DNA of 42,024 nucleotides from Mycocentrospora acerina. Its lineage: Eukaryota > Ascomycota > Dothideomycetes > Pleosporales. The translations under genes and the position numbers were made by a program. The notes below the pieces were generated by a model. The model ran no database searches, was not told where the DNA came from, and saw only the letters and a list, made by a program, of their open reading frames with translations. The stretch covers positions 1 through 42,024 of the forward strand of contig JAKUHH010000362.1 of NCBI GenBank assembly GCA_022701365.1, read 5' to 3'. The number at the start of each line of letters is the position of its first letter. The stretch's first letter is position 1. Below, one piece after another: positions 1 to 12,000 of the stretch.

Positions 1-1200
1 TTGTGTTTTTTTGTTGTTGTTTTTCTCTGCAAATAGCTTTCCTAATAGGGTGGTCTATAGATTTCTTAGATTTCTGTAAGAAGAATAGAATTCTTATTAC
101 TATCCTTCCTCCTTACTTAACCTACACACTCTAGCTACTTAATGTAGCTATGTTTAATCCTCTCTTAACAGCGTATTTAAAGGAGCTTTTAACTTACCTT
201 TATAATAGCTAGGGGCTCCTCCTAGTTAAAAAGGGTAACTTCTTGCCTCTATTCTAGAGAGCCTAGCAATTCTCCTTTTAAAAAGAGATAATACTAAAGT
301 CTTTTAAGGCAACAGGCATCTTACTATTTAAACTAACTAAGATACTTAAAAGATTTACTTAGGATAAGCAGCAGTTACTAAAAGGCTTACTACCTCTTAC
401 TTCTAATTAAAGGAGGTTAGAGAGGCTGCTACATAAAGCAGTAGTTAATAAGGATATAGAAGAAGTAAAAGAGCTTAGTTAGCTATACTACTCTCTTTAA
501 GTTTAAAATAAGCTGCTTAAGCTTAAAAATTAAGGGCTTAAAAAAGTGCTTATTATTAAGAAGAGGCAGAAGAAGCATAGTAAGGCTCTTAACTTGCAGC
601 AACGTCAGGAGTACTATAGTAGTGCTGTTTTCTAGTTACTATAAAAAATTAGAGAAGCATATGCTTATTAATTAGTTAAAGAGCAAGAAGAAAAAGAGCT
701 TTAACTCTAAAAGGCTAATAAAAAGGATCTTAAAAAAGCACATAAGCTCTATCTTAAAAAGATAGCCTAGAAGAAGCATGTAGCAAAAGAGGCAGCAAAG
801 GCAGTTAAAGAGAAAGAGAAGGCAAAGCAGGCAGCTAAACAGGAGTGTAAGAAACAGGAGAACAACACTAGAAAAGCTCTCTAATTATCTTAAAAGAGTA
901 AGAGAAAGGCTTTAAGGCCTCCTTAATAAGCTGCTAAGCGCAGGAAATAGGTAGTAGATGCATTAGGTAGTAGTAAGTCTTATAAAGCTGTTCCTGCACC
1001 TCTACTACTACAGTTACAAAAAGGCTGTGCAATTAGGCTACTAAGCAAATTTAAGTAGAGCAAAAGTTTTGCATATATTATCTATACTATCCACCATAAA
1101 TCTCATAATATTACCTGTTGTGCGTGGCTTAATAGCCTTATTTCTATTTAAGATAATTTTAGTGTTTCAGGGCGTCACGCGAATCCAGGCATCACGCGCA
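1..1200 (+). mobile_element. Degenerate Fot1/pogo-type (Tc1-mariner) DNA transposon, 3' part
   Basis: This is the 3' part of a transposase gene with many stops, running off the left edge. From about 600 to 1076 one frame reads as the Lys/Ala/Glu-rich, coiled-coil-like tail typical of fungal Fot1/pogo (DDE_1, CENP-B-like) transposases. The clearest stretch is 772-870, with peptides such as KKHVAKEAAKAVKEKEKAK. The frame ends near 1064 in RLLSKFK, like the usual RxIxLPSKFx ending of this family. Most stops are TAG or TAA where Gln or Trp would be expected, the signature of C-to-T and G-to-A mutation. A GC-rich block at about 1168-1208 follows and may be the terminal inverted repeat. The catalytic core lies outside the window. 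Family assignment is from remembered protein features. Confidence 0.6.
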
Positions 1201-1208
1201 CGGACACG
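1168..1208. repeat. GC-rich block, possible transposon terminal repeat
   Basis: About 40 bases contain several CG dinucleotides and two copies of a TCACGCG-type motif (in gcgtcacgcgaatcc and gcatcacgcgcac). The surroundings are almost free of CG. The block lies just past the transposase relic, where a 3' terminal inverted repeat would be expected. The matching 5' end is outside the window, so this cannot be confirmed here. Confidence 0.4.
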
Positions 1209-1701
1209 GTATCTATAAATAATAATCTAGATATTAAAGAAAGAGTGATATAATCTATAGCTCTTAAAGTCTTAAGTCTAAAAACTTTAATAATATTAAT
1301 ATACACTAAGAGTATAAAAGAAATCTATAAAAAGATAATAAAAGTAGTAATAATAACTATAATAAGTCTATTGAAACTTATCATAACTATAGTAAGCTAG
1401 GATATATATCTAGAAACTATTGATCTAAGTATATAGTAACTAGATAAGTAAATATAATTAGATTTATACTTTTAGATATTAAAGATGCCTTCTATTAAGA
1501 TTTTAAGAAAAAATAAGTAGTTATTAATACCTTAGAATACTAATTAGCCCTATAGACAGTAGCATAAATAGCAATTCTAAGCCTATTAAAAGACAACTAA
1601 GTATCTATAAAAGGAATATATGAAGATATACTACTTAGTAGTTAAAATAATAAGCTTAGAAGGAATAACACTAATACTTTTAAATTAAAGTAGCTAAGAT
1701 A
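1209..1701. other. AT-rich relic sequence without a recognisable gene
   Basis: About 490 bases are dominated by TA steps, with stops in every frame. A weak + strand frame at about 1480-1680 has Gln-like codons mutated to TAG. No family is recognised. It directly abuts the target-site copy of the gypsy element, so it is the left half of whatever sequence that element inserted into. It may belong to the same older element as 9076 onward. Confidence 0.5.
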
Positions 1702-1706
1702 ATACC

Positions 1707-2100
1707 TAAAATAGGCTACGCCTAGTTAGGAGTCTTAGCATAAACCTTAATCTGATAAACAGCTAGCAAAAACCTAGTTGCTAAGACCCCTAACCTTACT
1801 AAGCTAAAACCTGTCTTAGGGCCCCTTAAGGCATAAACTAGTGATACTAGATACCCTACAGACAAAGCACAGAAAATATCTAGATACCTTGCATATACTA
1901 ATAAGCTACCTAAACCTTCCCTAAGACTACCCTAGTATATCTAGCAGCACTAGATACCTTACAGACAGCATACAGATACAATTAAATAAAACATAGAATT
2001 CCTAAATAGATATAAATAGATAGATATAAATAAGTTATTATAGCTATTAATTTATTTAAGTTTATATTTAGCTACAGCCTTTAAGGCCTAGCCCTTTATA
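1707..2100 (+). repeat. 5' LTR of the Ty3/gypsy element
   Basis: It matches 8675-9070 along its whole length, for example ctagttgctaagacc and ctagcagcactagatacc in both. The start reads TA and the end reads ATA, consistent with RIP-altered TG...CA termini. The target copy ATACC lies directly upstream. Confidence 0.85.
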
Positions 2101-3899
2101 ATTAAATTAATTAGTTTTCTAGACTAAGATAGACCTCTAACTATTAAACTGTGTAAGTAAACTAGTAGAAGAAGTACTAAAGATAGCTCTTTAAGGAGAT
2201 TCTAATATATATATCTTAGAATATATATATAATAAACTAAAGGATATGATAGATCTTAAGTAAAAGACTGCTAAAATAAACCTTATTAATAAGAGATTAG
2301 CTAATAATCCTTGCTAGCTAAATAGAGACTCTGCAAAGAAAATAGCAATAAAACTACTAAATAAACTACTAAAATTAAAATTAGTTAGTATAATAATCTA
2401 GAATCTCTTAAATAGGTAATGCTAGTAATTTAATAAGAAAATCTCTATATTATAAGTACCTAAGATAAACTATAAGACTCTTAACATAAACCTCTTAAAT
2501 AAAAATAACTTTAACTAAAGATATTAGAAAATGTAGATAAAATATAAGTTAGAATAAAATAGCAACTTAATATTCTTAATAGTAGGCTATATTTTTAATA
2601 GACTTAAAATAACTAAGGCTAACCTTGCCTTATCTTAAGTAAACTAGAACCCTTATAGATTAGCTAAAGACTTCTAGCAGTTTTTAGACTAGTAATATAC
2701 TAACTTATTACTCTTAGAAAAGGCTAAGAAGAAACTCTAAACTCTAAAATAAAGAAAGACACTACTATAAACCTTTAATATAGAATTTATAAAATTAGCT
2801 TATAACTTAAAAAAAGAATAAAATAAGGCTAACCTAAAAATAAAGTACTTAGAGGCACTAAAGGAAGACTTATAAGATAAGATAATTATAGTAGATATCT
2901 TACAAAGTTAGTTAATATATAACTTTATAAGAAAAGTAATATTATTTAAAAATAATATATATATACTAAATAAAACTATAAACTCTTTACTTCTGCTAGA
3001 AGTCCTCTATAAAAGACTGTATAGAAGATATATAAGCTACTATAAAAAGAGTTTTAGACTAACTAAAATAAAACTACAGAGCTTGCTAAGCTATGCTTAA
3101 AAAAAGAAGTTACTAATAAAAAAGAATTATACTTATAGTACTAAAAGAAGAACTAATTTATTCCTAATTATCTATTTTAACTTACTAAAAGACTAATATA
3201 AGTTTCTAATAGAAGAATATAAGAAGAAAAAAATATATTAGTAGATAAATCTAAGGTAGAAAACTAGATACTCTTACTTATAGTTGTAAGTAGGGGTCCT
3301 TAGAACTAAAAAGAAAAAAGGATTTTAAAATATTTTGCACTTAATTCTTAGACTTACTACTTATAATAGTATACTTATTAGTTAACAAAATAATATCTGC
3401 TTAAACTTTAATAAATATAAGTTACTAAGTATATAAGATTATATTAAAGTATTTCTATTAAAAATATAATCTAGAGTGTATAGTAGTTAAACTCTAAGTA
3501 GTAACTAAAGTAAAAAGAGGAATAAGCTAAGTAAGCATAGTAGTTAAGTTTAGAATAGATATTAATAGCTTTAAAGAAACTATATAAGTATATAAAATAG
3601 CAAGTAATAAAAAATATAACTTAATACTTAAGAGACTTTAGATAAATAAAAACTAAGTTACTATAGTACTTATAAAGAAATTAATCTTTATATATTTTTT
3701 TTAAATATAAAAGTAAGAAGTAAGAAAAGAAAGAAACTAATACTATAACTTAAAGTTATTAAAGCAACCTTATATATAGCCTAAGTAAAATAAGTAAGAA
3801 AAGACTTCTCTATTTAAGTAAGTACTGCCTTATTAGCAGATATATAGAAAGCTCTTAAATTAAAAATCTATAAAGACCTTAAAGAAAAATTACCTACGT

Positions 3900-6800
3900 A
3901 CTTATATAACTTATTTAAAGTATTTTTATAACAAAAAGCTAGTAAACTTCTTTTTTTTTAAAGAAAGAAGCATTAACTATATTATTAACTTAGTAAAAAA
4001 AGATAGAAAAGATGTAAAGATACTTTAAAGATTCTTATGTAATATATCTTAAGAAGAACTACTTATTTAAAAGAAGAAATTTATAGATTACTTAAGTAAA
4101 AGACTTATTTAAGTTAGTTAATTAAGTGCTAGTGCACTTATACTCTTTGTAAAGAAACTAGAAAGAAGATTTTACTTTAATAAAAACTACTAGGCCTTTA
4201 ATACTATCTTAGTTAAAGATAGATACTCCTTACTTTATATTTATAAAATATTATCCTAGATATTAAAAGTATAGTAGTTTACTAAAGTTAACATTATTTA
4301 TGTATTCTATAAGATATTAATAGCAGAAAGTAATAAAAAGAAAATAGCCTTCTGCACTAGATTTAGACTATTTAAGTAGCTAGTAACCTCTTTTAGCCTA
4401 GTAAACACTTTAAGTGTATTCTAAAGATATATAACCTAGGAAATTAAAGACTACTTTAATAACTTCTATATAGCCTTTGTTAATAATATGCTTATATACT
4501 TAGACAGATAAAGAAAAGACTATATAGAAAAAGTAATATAAAAAATAATAAAATAAGTAATACTAGACTTTACATAAATACAAATAAGAGTAAGTTTAGT
4601 ATGATAGAAATTAAGAACTTAAAGTTTATTATAAAAGTAAGAAAGAGATTAAGTATAGACTTAGCAAAAGTTTAAGTAATAACAGAATAAGAATCTTTAA
4701 GGACAGTAAAAGAGATAAGAAGTTTTATGAGATTTACTAACATTTACTAATAATTAATAAGTAATTTCTCTAGTATAGTATTACTTTTTATAAAACTTAT
4801 TAAAAAAAAATAGAATTAATATAAAGCACAGTATAATAACTTAATTTTAATAACCTAAAAAAAGAAATTTATAAAAGAACTTTAACTAGTAAACTTTAAT
4901 TTTAGCTTCTTTACTATTTTTAAATATAATACTTCTAAGTAGGCTTTAAAAGAGGCTTTATTCTAATAGCACTTAAATAGCTAACTATAAATAGTAGCCT
5001 ACTTCTTTTTAAAAAACTTAGTTGCAAAAGTAAACTATAATATCTATAATAAGGAACTCTTTACAGTTATTAAGTACTTAGAATAATAAAAAGAAAAACT
5101 ATAATAAGCAGAATTATTTAAAGTAATAATAGACTATAAAAACTTAGAATACTTTAGTATAGTATAATTACTCTTAGAAAGATATATATAGTAGTTAAGT
5201 ATACTAAGCTAATTTAACTTAATTTTTATATACTAACTAAGTAAAGTTAATAGATAAGCTAATATACTTTTATATAAAGAAGAAGATATTTCTACTAATA
5301 GTAATAACAAAAGAAAGAAAGTAAGGTTTTTTTAAATACTATAACTAGCAGTAAACTTACAGATACTAAATAGAAAAAATAAAGCATATGCTATACTTTA
5401 TTTTTAGAATATAGCAATTTAGGCTTACCTAGTATAATAACTTATAGAGATCTAAGATAATATAGATAGAATCTAATAATTATTAGATAATGCTATAGTA
5501 TTAAATAGGTAATACTAAAGAATAAGAAATACAGTAACTATAAAGTAGAGAAAGTTCTTACTTAACTTTAATATTAAAGCCTTTTTAGCAAAATGTTTAA
5601 CAGATAATAAAAGGCTTCTATAATACTAAGGATAGAAATAAGTACCTAAATTAGATAAATTACACACTAAACTTATTAAAGACAATTATAACTTACTACT
5701 AGTAGAGTATCTAAGATAAGAAAATATATATACTATATAAGCTAGAACACTATTTTAGCTAGAAATATTAAATTTTATTAGAAGATTTATCTATAACTAT
5801 AATATCTGCAGGTAAACTAAACTATAGTAAGAACTAAAAAAAAGACTACTTAAACTACTACCTTTACTAGACTAAATATAAAAAGAAGTATTAATTAACT
5901 TTATAGTAGACTTACTAATAAGTAATTAAAAAAAGCACTTAAAAGTAGTAACAGACAGGTTAAGAAAGAGTATAGTCTTAATTCTCTTAGCTAATATAGA
6001 AACTAGAATAATAGTAGTGTACTACTAGCTAATAGATTAAATAGTATTAGACTGCAGTAGACAATTTGTTAGTAAACTATAAATAATAGTATACTTAAAA
6101 CTAAAAGTTAATAAGTAACTATTAATAGTACACTACTAATAGACTAATAGTTTAATAGAATAAATAAATAGTATAGTAGAAACTTACTTATAAGCCTTTA
6201 TAAGATAGGCATAGTTAGATTAGGCGCTAAGGTGCCTTATAGCATAAATAGCTATAAATAGGCAGAATACTATATTAATAAGAGTAAGCTTATTTTTCTT
6301 TTAATGTAGATATAACATAGATGCTATATAAGAGAGCCTAGATAATATAGCAGAAGAAAGACACTGCTACTTAGTAGACATAAAAGAGACTGCTAAATCT
6401 ATAATTAAGAAGTTTAAAAAAAAATTAAACTATATCTAAGCTAAAATAGCAGAAGTATGATAAGAATAAAAATGTTAATTAAAAAAGTAATAATAAAAAG
6501 CACTAGTATTAAAGATAGAAGATAAGGTATAGCTATAATACAGAGAATATTTCTCTAATAGCAGATAAAGTAAGAAGCTTAATTAAAAGTATGTAAAGTT
6601 TTCTATAATCAAATTACCTTTACTATTTATAGCTAAAATAGATACTTTACTTAGAATACACTCAGTTTTCTATATAGATTAGCTTTAACTAGCTGGTATA
6701 GACCTATTACCTAGGTAAGTCTTAGATAACCTCTAACTAAATACTATTATATTAGAAGAAGACAAAGAATTATATAAAGAATAAGCTATAAAAGAAATTA

Positions 6801-6970
6801 TAAGAAAAAATTTAAAAATAAGAAGAAGCTTTAGAATATAAAACTTTGTTAAATAGGTAAAGTATATAATAATAACCTAGAAACCTACTAAAACTCTATA
6901 AGATAATAAAGCATTAGACTAATAAGAAGAATTTATAAGAAAAAAAGAAATAGCTAAAGCACTTTACAAC
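3900..6970 (+). pseudogene. Gypsy pol relic: reverse transcriptase, RNase H, integrase, chromodomain-like region
   Basis: Shifting + strand frames preserve the family order. Around 4470-4500 a peptide FVNNMLIYLD stands where the RT active box (Y/F-x-DD-x-LIYS) belongs, so both catalytic Asp codons now read Asn, a G-to-A change. About 5950-6210 keeps integrase landmarks: TDRLRKS, then DCSRQFVSKL, then a region ending ETYLQAF (with stops as Gln) like the usual H-P-Q-T-D-G-Q segment. About 6850-6950 contains ITWKPTKTL, resembling the W-E-P-x-x-x-L part of a retrotransposon chromodomain. Stops and frame breaks occur every few dozen bases. Gag and protease between 2101 and 3900 are too decayed to place. 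Confidence 0.75.
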
Positions 6971-7020
6971 TAAGGTTTTAGCAGAGAACCCTAATAGAGC
7001 TTTAATAACACTAAAAAGAA

Positions 7021-7080
7021 GAAAGAGAGAAAAAAAAGAAAGAAAAAGAAGAAAGAGAGAAAAAAAAGAAAGAAAAAGAA
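7021..7080. repeat. Perfect 30-bp purine-only tandem repeat, two copies
   Basis: Positions 7021-7050 and 7051-7080 are identical 30-mers made only of A and G. They lie just after the chromodomain-like relic. A partial unit precedes them. Most likely they come from a Lys/Glu-rich coding tail or replication slippage. Confidence 0.85.
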
Positions 7081-8674
7081 GAATTATTACCATTATTACT
7101 ATATAAAAAGGAATAGAAATATATAGCTTATAAATATAAGTACTTCTAACGAAACTAAGCTAGTAAGAAGAATCTTATTAAGAATTAACTTTTTATTATA
7201 CTTAATATTAAAGGTAGTCTACTAAGACTAAAGAGGGACAAAAATAGAACTAATACTACTCTTACTACTAGAGAAGAAATAAACCTAAGTATGTGCAGAC
7301 TGTAAATATAAAGTAGCAGCATTAGCAGATATACCTCTAGTAAGATAAGAAGAAGTAGAACCTATAGGAGGAGAAGTGCAGGCCTTAAAAAAGGTTGAAA
7401 AGATAGCAGTAGAAGAAGAAACTATAGAAAGGGCACTAAGGGTTATAAGAAAAAAAGAGCTAAATAAAGAACTAAAGAAAGTTAAACTATAAATAAAGTT
7501 ATATATATAATACTTAAACCTTTAAAAAATACTAGTACTAAAATTATAAAGCTAAGAATAAAAAAATAATTAGAAAAAATAATATATTTAGAGAAGAGAG
7601 AATATACTATACTATAAGTAATATACTCTTACTAAAGAAGTAACTCTTATAAAGACTCTAGCTAAATTATAATTAAGGCTAAATAAGCAGTAGTAGTAGC
7701 AGCTTTAGCAGAAAAGAAACAGGAATAAAAGACCTTATCTATTTCTGTATTACTACTAGTTATACTACTCTGCTTATCTTTACTACTATAAGCTTTAAAA
7801 GTAGCTTAGAAGAAAGGGTAGAGCTTAGTATATATACTATTAAAGATAAGTAAAACATAGTTATTACTATAAAAAACACAGTTAGAAATCTCTACTAAAA
7901 AGTAGGCATAAAAGTAGAAGGCTAGAGGAACCTAGAAATACTTAGAATTAACTAAGAAAATAAAAAAGAAATATAAAGAAGCTTACTAAAATATAACTAT
8001 ATTTAGCAGTCTAGTAATATACATAAACTTTAGAACTTATAATATAAGCAAACTTAGTAGTACTATTATACTTAAGTATATATATTAAGTATAACAGGCA
8101 GAGCTTAGTAACAGCAGCAGCAGTCTCTTTTGTACTAAAGTAGAAGGCAAAGTAAGTAAAGAGATTAACTTTAACTTACAGAGTAGACTAAAAATAATAT
8201 AATTAATATAATAAATAAGAAAGAGGCATAAGAATTAATACTTATAATATTATAATACTTTTTAGATATAGTAGAGGCAGTAGAGAGAGACTCTTTATAA
8301 GTGTCTAACTTAGTAGTAGTATAATACTTTACTTTAGTAAGAGCCTTTTTAGCTGTAGAAACAGATAATAAGGCAAAAACTATAATAGAAGAAGAGCTTA
8401 AATAATGCTGCTTATAGCTCTCTTTAACTAATATATAGGTTTTGCAAGGCAGTATAGTAAAGATAAGTAGTAGAAAAAGGCAAAGAGCAGCAAGAGCTAA
8501 AAAAAAGCTAAATAAAAAATAAGAAGAGCTAAAGTAGGTAGTAAGGATAATTAAGAGTAAGTAGTATATAAAAATAAAAGAGTGTGTAGAAAAATTAATA
8601 AAAGTAGTTACTAGAAGTATCTTGAACAAGCTATAAAGGTTTTATATATAAAGTAATTAGCTATGTAAGAAGAT
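7081..8674 (+). other. Long 3' region of the gypsy element, possible extra degenerate ORF
   Basis: About 1.6 kb lies between the pol relic and the 3' LTR, much longer than a normal 3' untranslated part. A + strand frame at about 8280-8630 reads as a Lys/Arg/Glu-rich protein broken by TAG codons, with peptides such as VRAFLAVETDNKAKTIIEEE and KISSRKRQRAARAKKK. It could be an additional ORF of the element or a nested insertion. No family is recognised. Confidence 0.4.
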
Positions 8675-9070
8675 TAAATAATAAGCTATGCTTAGTTAAA
8701 AGTCTTAGCATAAACCTTAATCTAATAAATAGCTAGCAAAAACCTAGTTGCTAAGACCTTTAACCTTACTAAGCTAAAACCTGTCTTAAGGCCTCTTAAG
8801 GTATAAACTAGTAATACTATATACTCTATAGATAAAGCATAGAAACTATCTAAATACCTTACATATACTAATAAGGTACCTAAACCTTCTCTAAGACTAC
8901 TCTAGCATATCTAGCAGCACTAGATACCTTACAGACAGCACACAGATATAATCTAATAAAATATAGAACACCTGAATAGGTATAAATAGATAGATACAAA
9001 CAGGTTATTATAGCTATTAATCTATTTAAGTTTATACCTAGCTACAGCCCTAAGGGTCTAGCCCCTTACA
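8675..9070 (+). repeat. 3' LTR of the Ty3/gypsy element
   Basis: This is a direct copy of 1707-2100, ending CTTACA. ATACC follows at once and matches the bases before the 5' LTR. The purine-rich run gtaagaagat just upstream may be the old polypurine tract. Confidence 0.85.
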
Positions 9071-9075
9071 ATACC

Positions 9076-12000
9076 TAGATTATAGAAATAAGAATTATAT
9101 AGCTATAATATAAATAGCATGCTCTTATAACTTATCTACAGACTACTATAGTAAGATAGTAGTGTTAAGATAGTTTCTAGTAAATAAAAAATAAATTTCA
9201 GTACTAATAGTATAACTATAAGTATAATAAATATAAAAACTACCTTAAAAATAAATTTAAAAAAAATGCACTTTTTTAAGACTAATTATCTAGTAGAGAT
9301 CTTCTACAGAAGACTTAAAGTTAATTAAGTCTATAACTAATACTAATAGATTATATATATAAACTCTAAATATTTTTAGTATATAAAAGAAACGTAAATT
9401 ACTAGATTTTATAACTAGCATTATTTTAGGTTAGTAAGATACACTTAGAATAATACTAGATAACTTAACATTATAAATCTAAGACCTTAGTTAAGCTATT
9501 AGTAAGATTTAACAGACACTAGATAAAGGCACTACTTAATTTAGAGATATAAATATACTTTATATTATTAAGAGTAGTGTAGATAGCTATACTATTATTT
9601 ATTAAGAAAAATTAAATATACTTTATAGTAGTTATAAAGAGGTTACTAATACTAGAAGAGTTAGAAATTATATATAAAATACATAACACTACTCTTTAGA
9701 TCTACTTATACAAAAAAAAGATTACATTTAACATCTTTAAGATAGTAACTTAGAATATTATACTAAGACTTCTATAGTTATATAGGTATAGCTTAATAAA
9801 ATTATAAGTAAGTAAGAGTCTTACCTTTAAGTTATATATCTATATAACTATATTAAAGTCTGCACTTTATTTTTAAATAAAGGTAAATAAGATAATAAAA
9901 TTAATAATATTACTCTTAAGAAAGATATCTTTAAGATAGTAAGAGTTAACTATATATATACTAATAGCTCTATAAGTTTTAAAGTAAGAGTTCAAATAGA
10001 ATCTAATTAAGAAGTAAAAAATATTACTCTTATTATCTTTTAAGAGTATTAAGTATAAGACTACCTTTTTTAAGAAGAGTTAAGTAAAGCTATACTAGCT
10101 ATGTTACAGTTTTTAGATTAAGAAATTATCTTATAAAAAAAAAGAAACTAACTTTTAAGCTAATATATAGATTATTAAAGAAAGAGATTAAAGTACTTTA
10201 TAAGTATATAGCTAAGAATCTTAAAAGAAATTGATTAAAGAATAAGAAATACTAGTAATTTACTTTTTTTTCTTTAAGATTAAAAAGGATAATACCATTT
10301 AACTGTATAAAAATAACTAGAAGTTAAAAATATTATAATTTAAAAAAGATATTTACTACTAAATATATTAGTGTTATAAAAAAGAATTTCTTAAGTAAAG
10401 ATCTTTATAGCTTTAGATTTAAGAGATATATAAAACTTAATATAATTAAAGAGAGGTAAAATATAGAAGACTGCTTATTAAATATACTATAGTCACTATA
10501 AGTGCACTAAGATAACCTTTAGTCTTCCTAATATACTAGTAATATACTAAGTACTAATAAATAATATGCTATAATAGTACTTAGATATATTTACTGTTAC
10601 TTACTTAGATAATATCCTTATTTATTTAGATAATACAGAGAAATATATTAAATATATTAAAAAGGTACCTATAGTATTAGAAAAAGCTAAACTGCAGCTT
10701 AAACTTAAGAAATAAAAGTCTTTATATTTTAAAGTAGAATTCTTAGGCTTTATAGTAGGAATTAAAAAAGTATAAATAAGTAAAGAACAAAATAGAACTC
10801 TAAAAGATTAGCTATAAAATAAAAATTAGAAAAGAAAAAGATAAGTAATCTTAAGATTTAATAAATTATACTAAAGATTAATAAAAGACTGTTAATACTA
10901 TATATTTTTACTTACTAAGCTTACATACAAAGATATAGTATTCTAGTAAAGAGATAAATAAGAAACTTCTTTTTAATTACATAAACAAATATATATTAAG
11001 CTACTAACTATAGTAGCCTTTTCTAGCAGACAACGCTTATAAATTAAAACTAATACATTAGATTTATTATTTAAAGTATGTAGCTATTAAGAAAATAATA
11101 GTAAGTAGTATTATATTACATACTATTCTTGTAAATTTAGTAAACTAAAAAAAAGACAAAATAAGAATATAAAGAATTAATAGCATTTATTTTTATACAA
11201 TAATATTAGAGAATTTATATAAAAAAATATTTAGAACTTAAATTTTTAATAACTTTAAAACTTTCTCTACTTTTAACTACTAAAGTTCCTAACTAATAGT
11301 AACCTAATAAGTCTTAAGTATTAAAATAAAATAAGTTTAAAGTCTTAAATATATTAAGAAAAGATAAATAGAAAAGCTAATACTTTAAGTAAGAGAACTA
11401 ATCTTATAACAGAAAAAGAAATTAATTAGTTAGTATACTGCAAGTTCTTATAGATAGATTATTTAGACTATTTTAGTAGCTTAACAATATTTTTTAAATT
11501 AAAAATAAAAAAAGCATTTTACTAAATATACTAGAGGAACTATAAAAATAAGTTTTAAAGGATTTCTATAATTACTTATTATATAGAGATTTTAGAATTA
11601 GTAGAAAAATTATAGCTTATATAATAAAACTATAAGTTATTTTATATAAAAAGAAAAATTATAGCCTATATTAGGAATCACTTATATTGTTAATAAAATA
11701 AGCACATTATATCTACTAAGTATAGAGAAATGTAACTAATAAAAGAACTTAAGGCACTTTAGACAGATATAACTATAAACTTTATTACTTACTTGCTACA
11801 CTTTAAAGACCTTATTACTAATATAACTTATAATATTTTACTATTTATTGTTAATAGACTTATGAAATGTACAAAGATAATACTATTCTAAGATAATTAT
11901 AATGTAACACAGTTAAGATATATAGTCTTAGAAAAAATATTTTAATACTAAAGTATTTAAGAATTTAATATAAGTAATAGAGATAAACTATTTCTATTAA

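Larger units (their letters stand above)
1702..9075 (+). mobile_element. Full-length degenerate Ty3/gypsy (chromovirus-like) LTR retrotransposon
   Basis: Two direct repeats of about 395 bp (1707-2100 and 8675-9070) enclose 6.6 kb of internal sequence. The five bases ATACC stand directly outside both ends (1702-1706 and 9071-9075), which is a target-site duplication. The inner order reverse transcriptase, integrase, chromodomain-like region on the + strand is that of Ty3/gypsy. The LTR differences are mostly C/T and G/A, with the left LTR keeping more C and G than the right. The whole interior is AT-rich with stops throughout, so it cannot code. RIP is the likely cause. The exact first base of each LTR could be off by 1-3 bases because of a small length difference. 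Confidence 0.85.

Noticed and set aside
8171..8629. 152-codon minus-strand frame rich in Leu, Ile, Ser and Tyr
   Set aside because: It lies inside the RIP-altered gypsy element, antisense to a degenerate + frame. TA-rich DNA yields such hydrophobic frames by chance, and it has no domain character.
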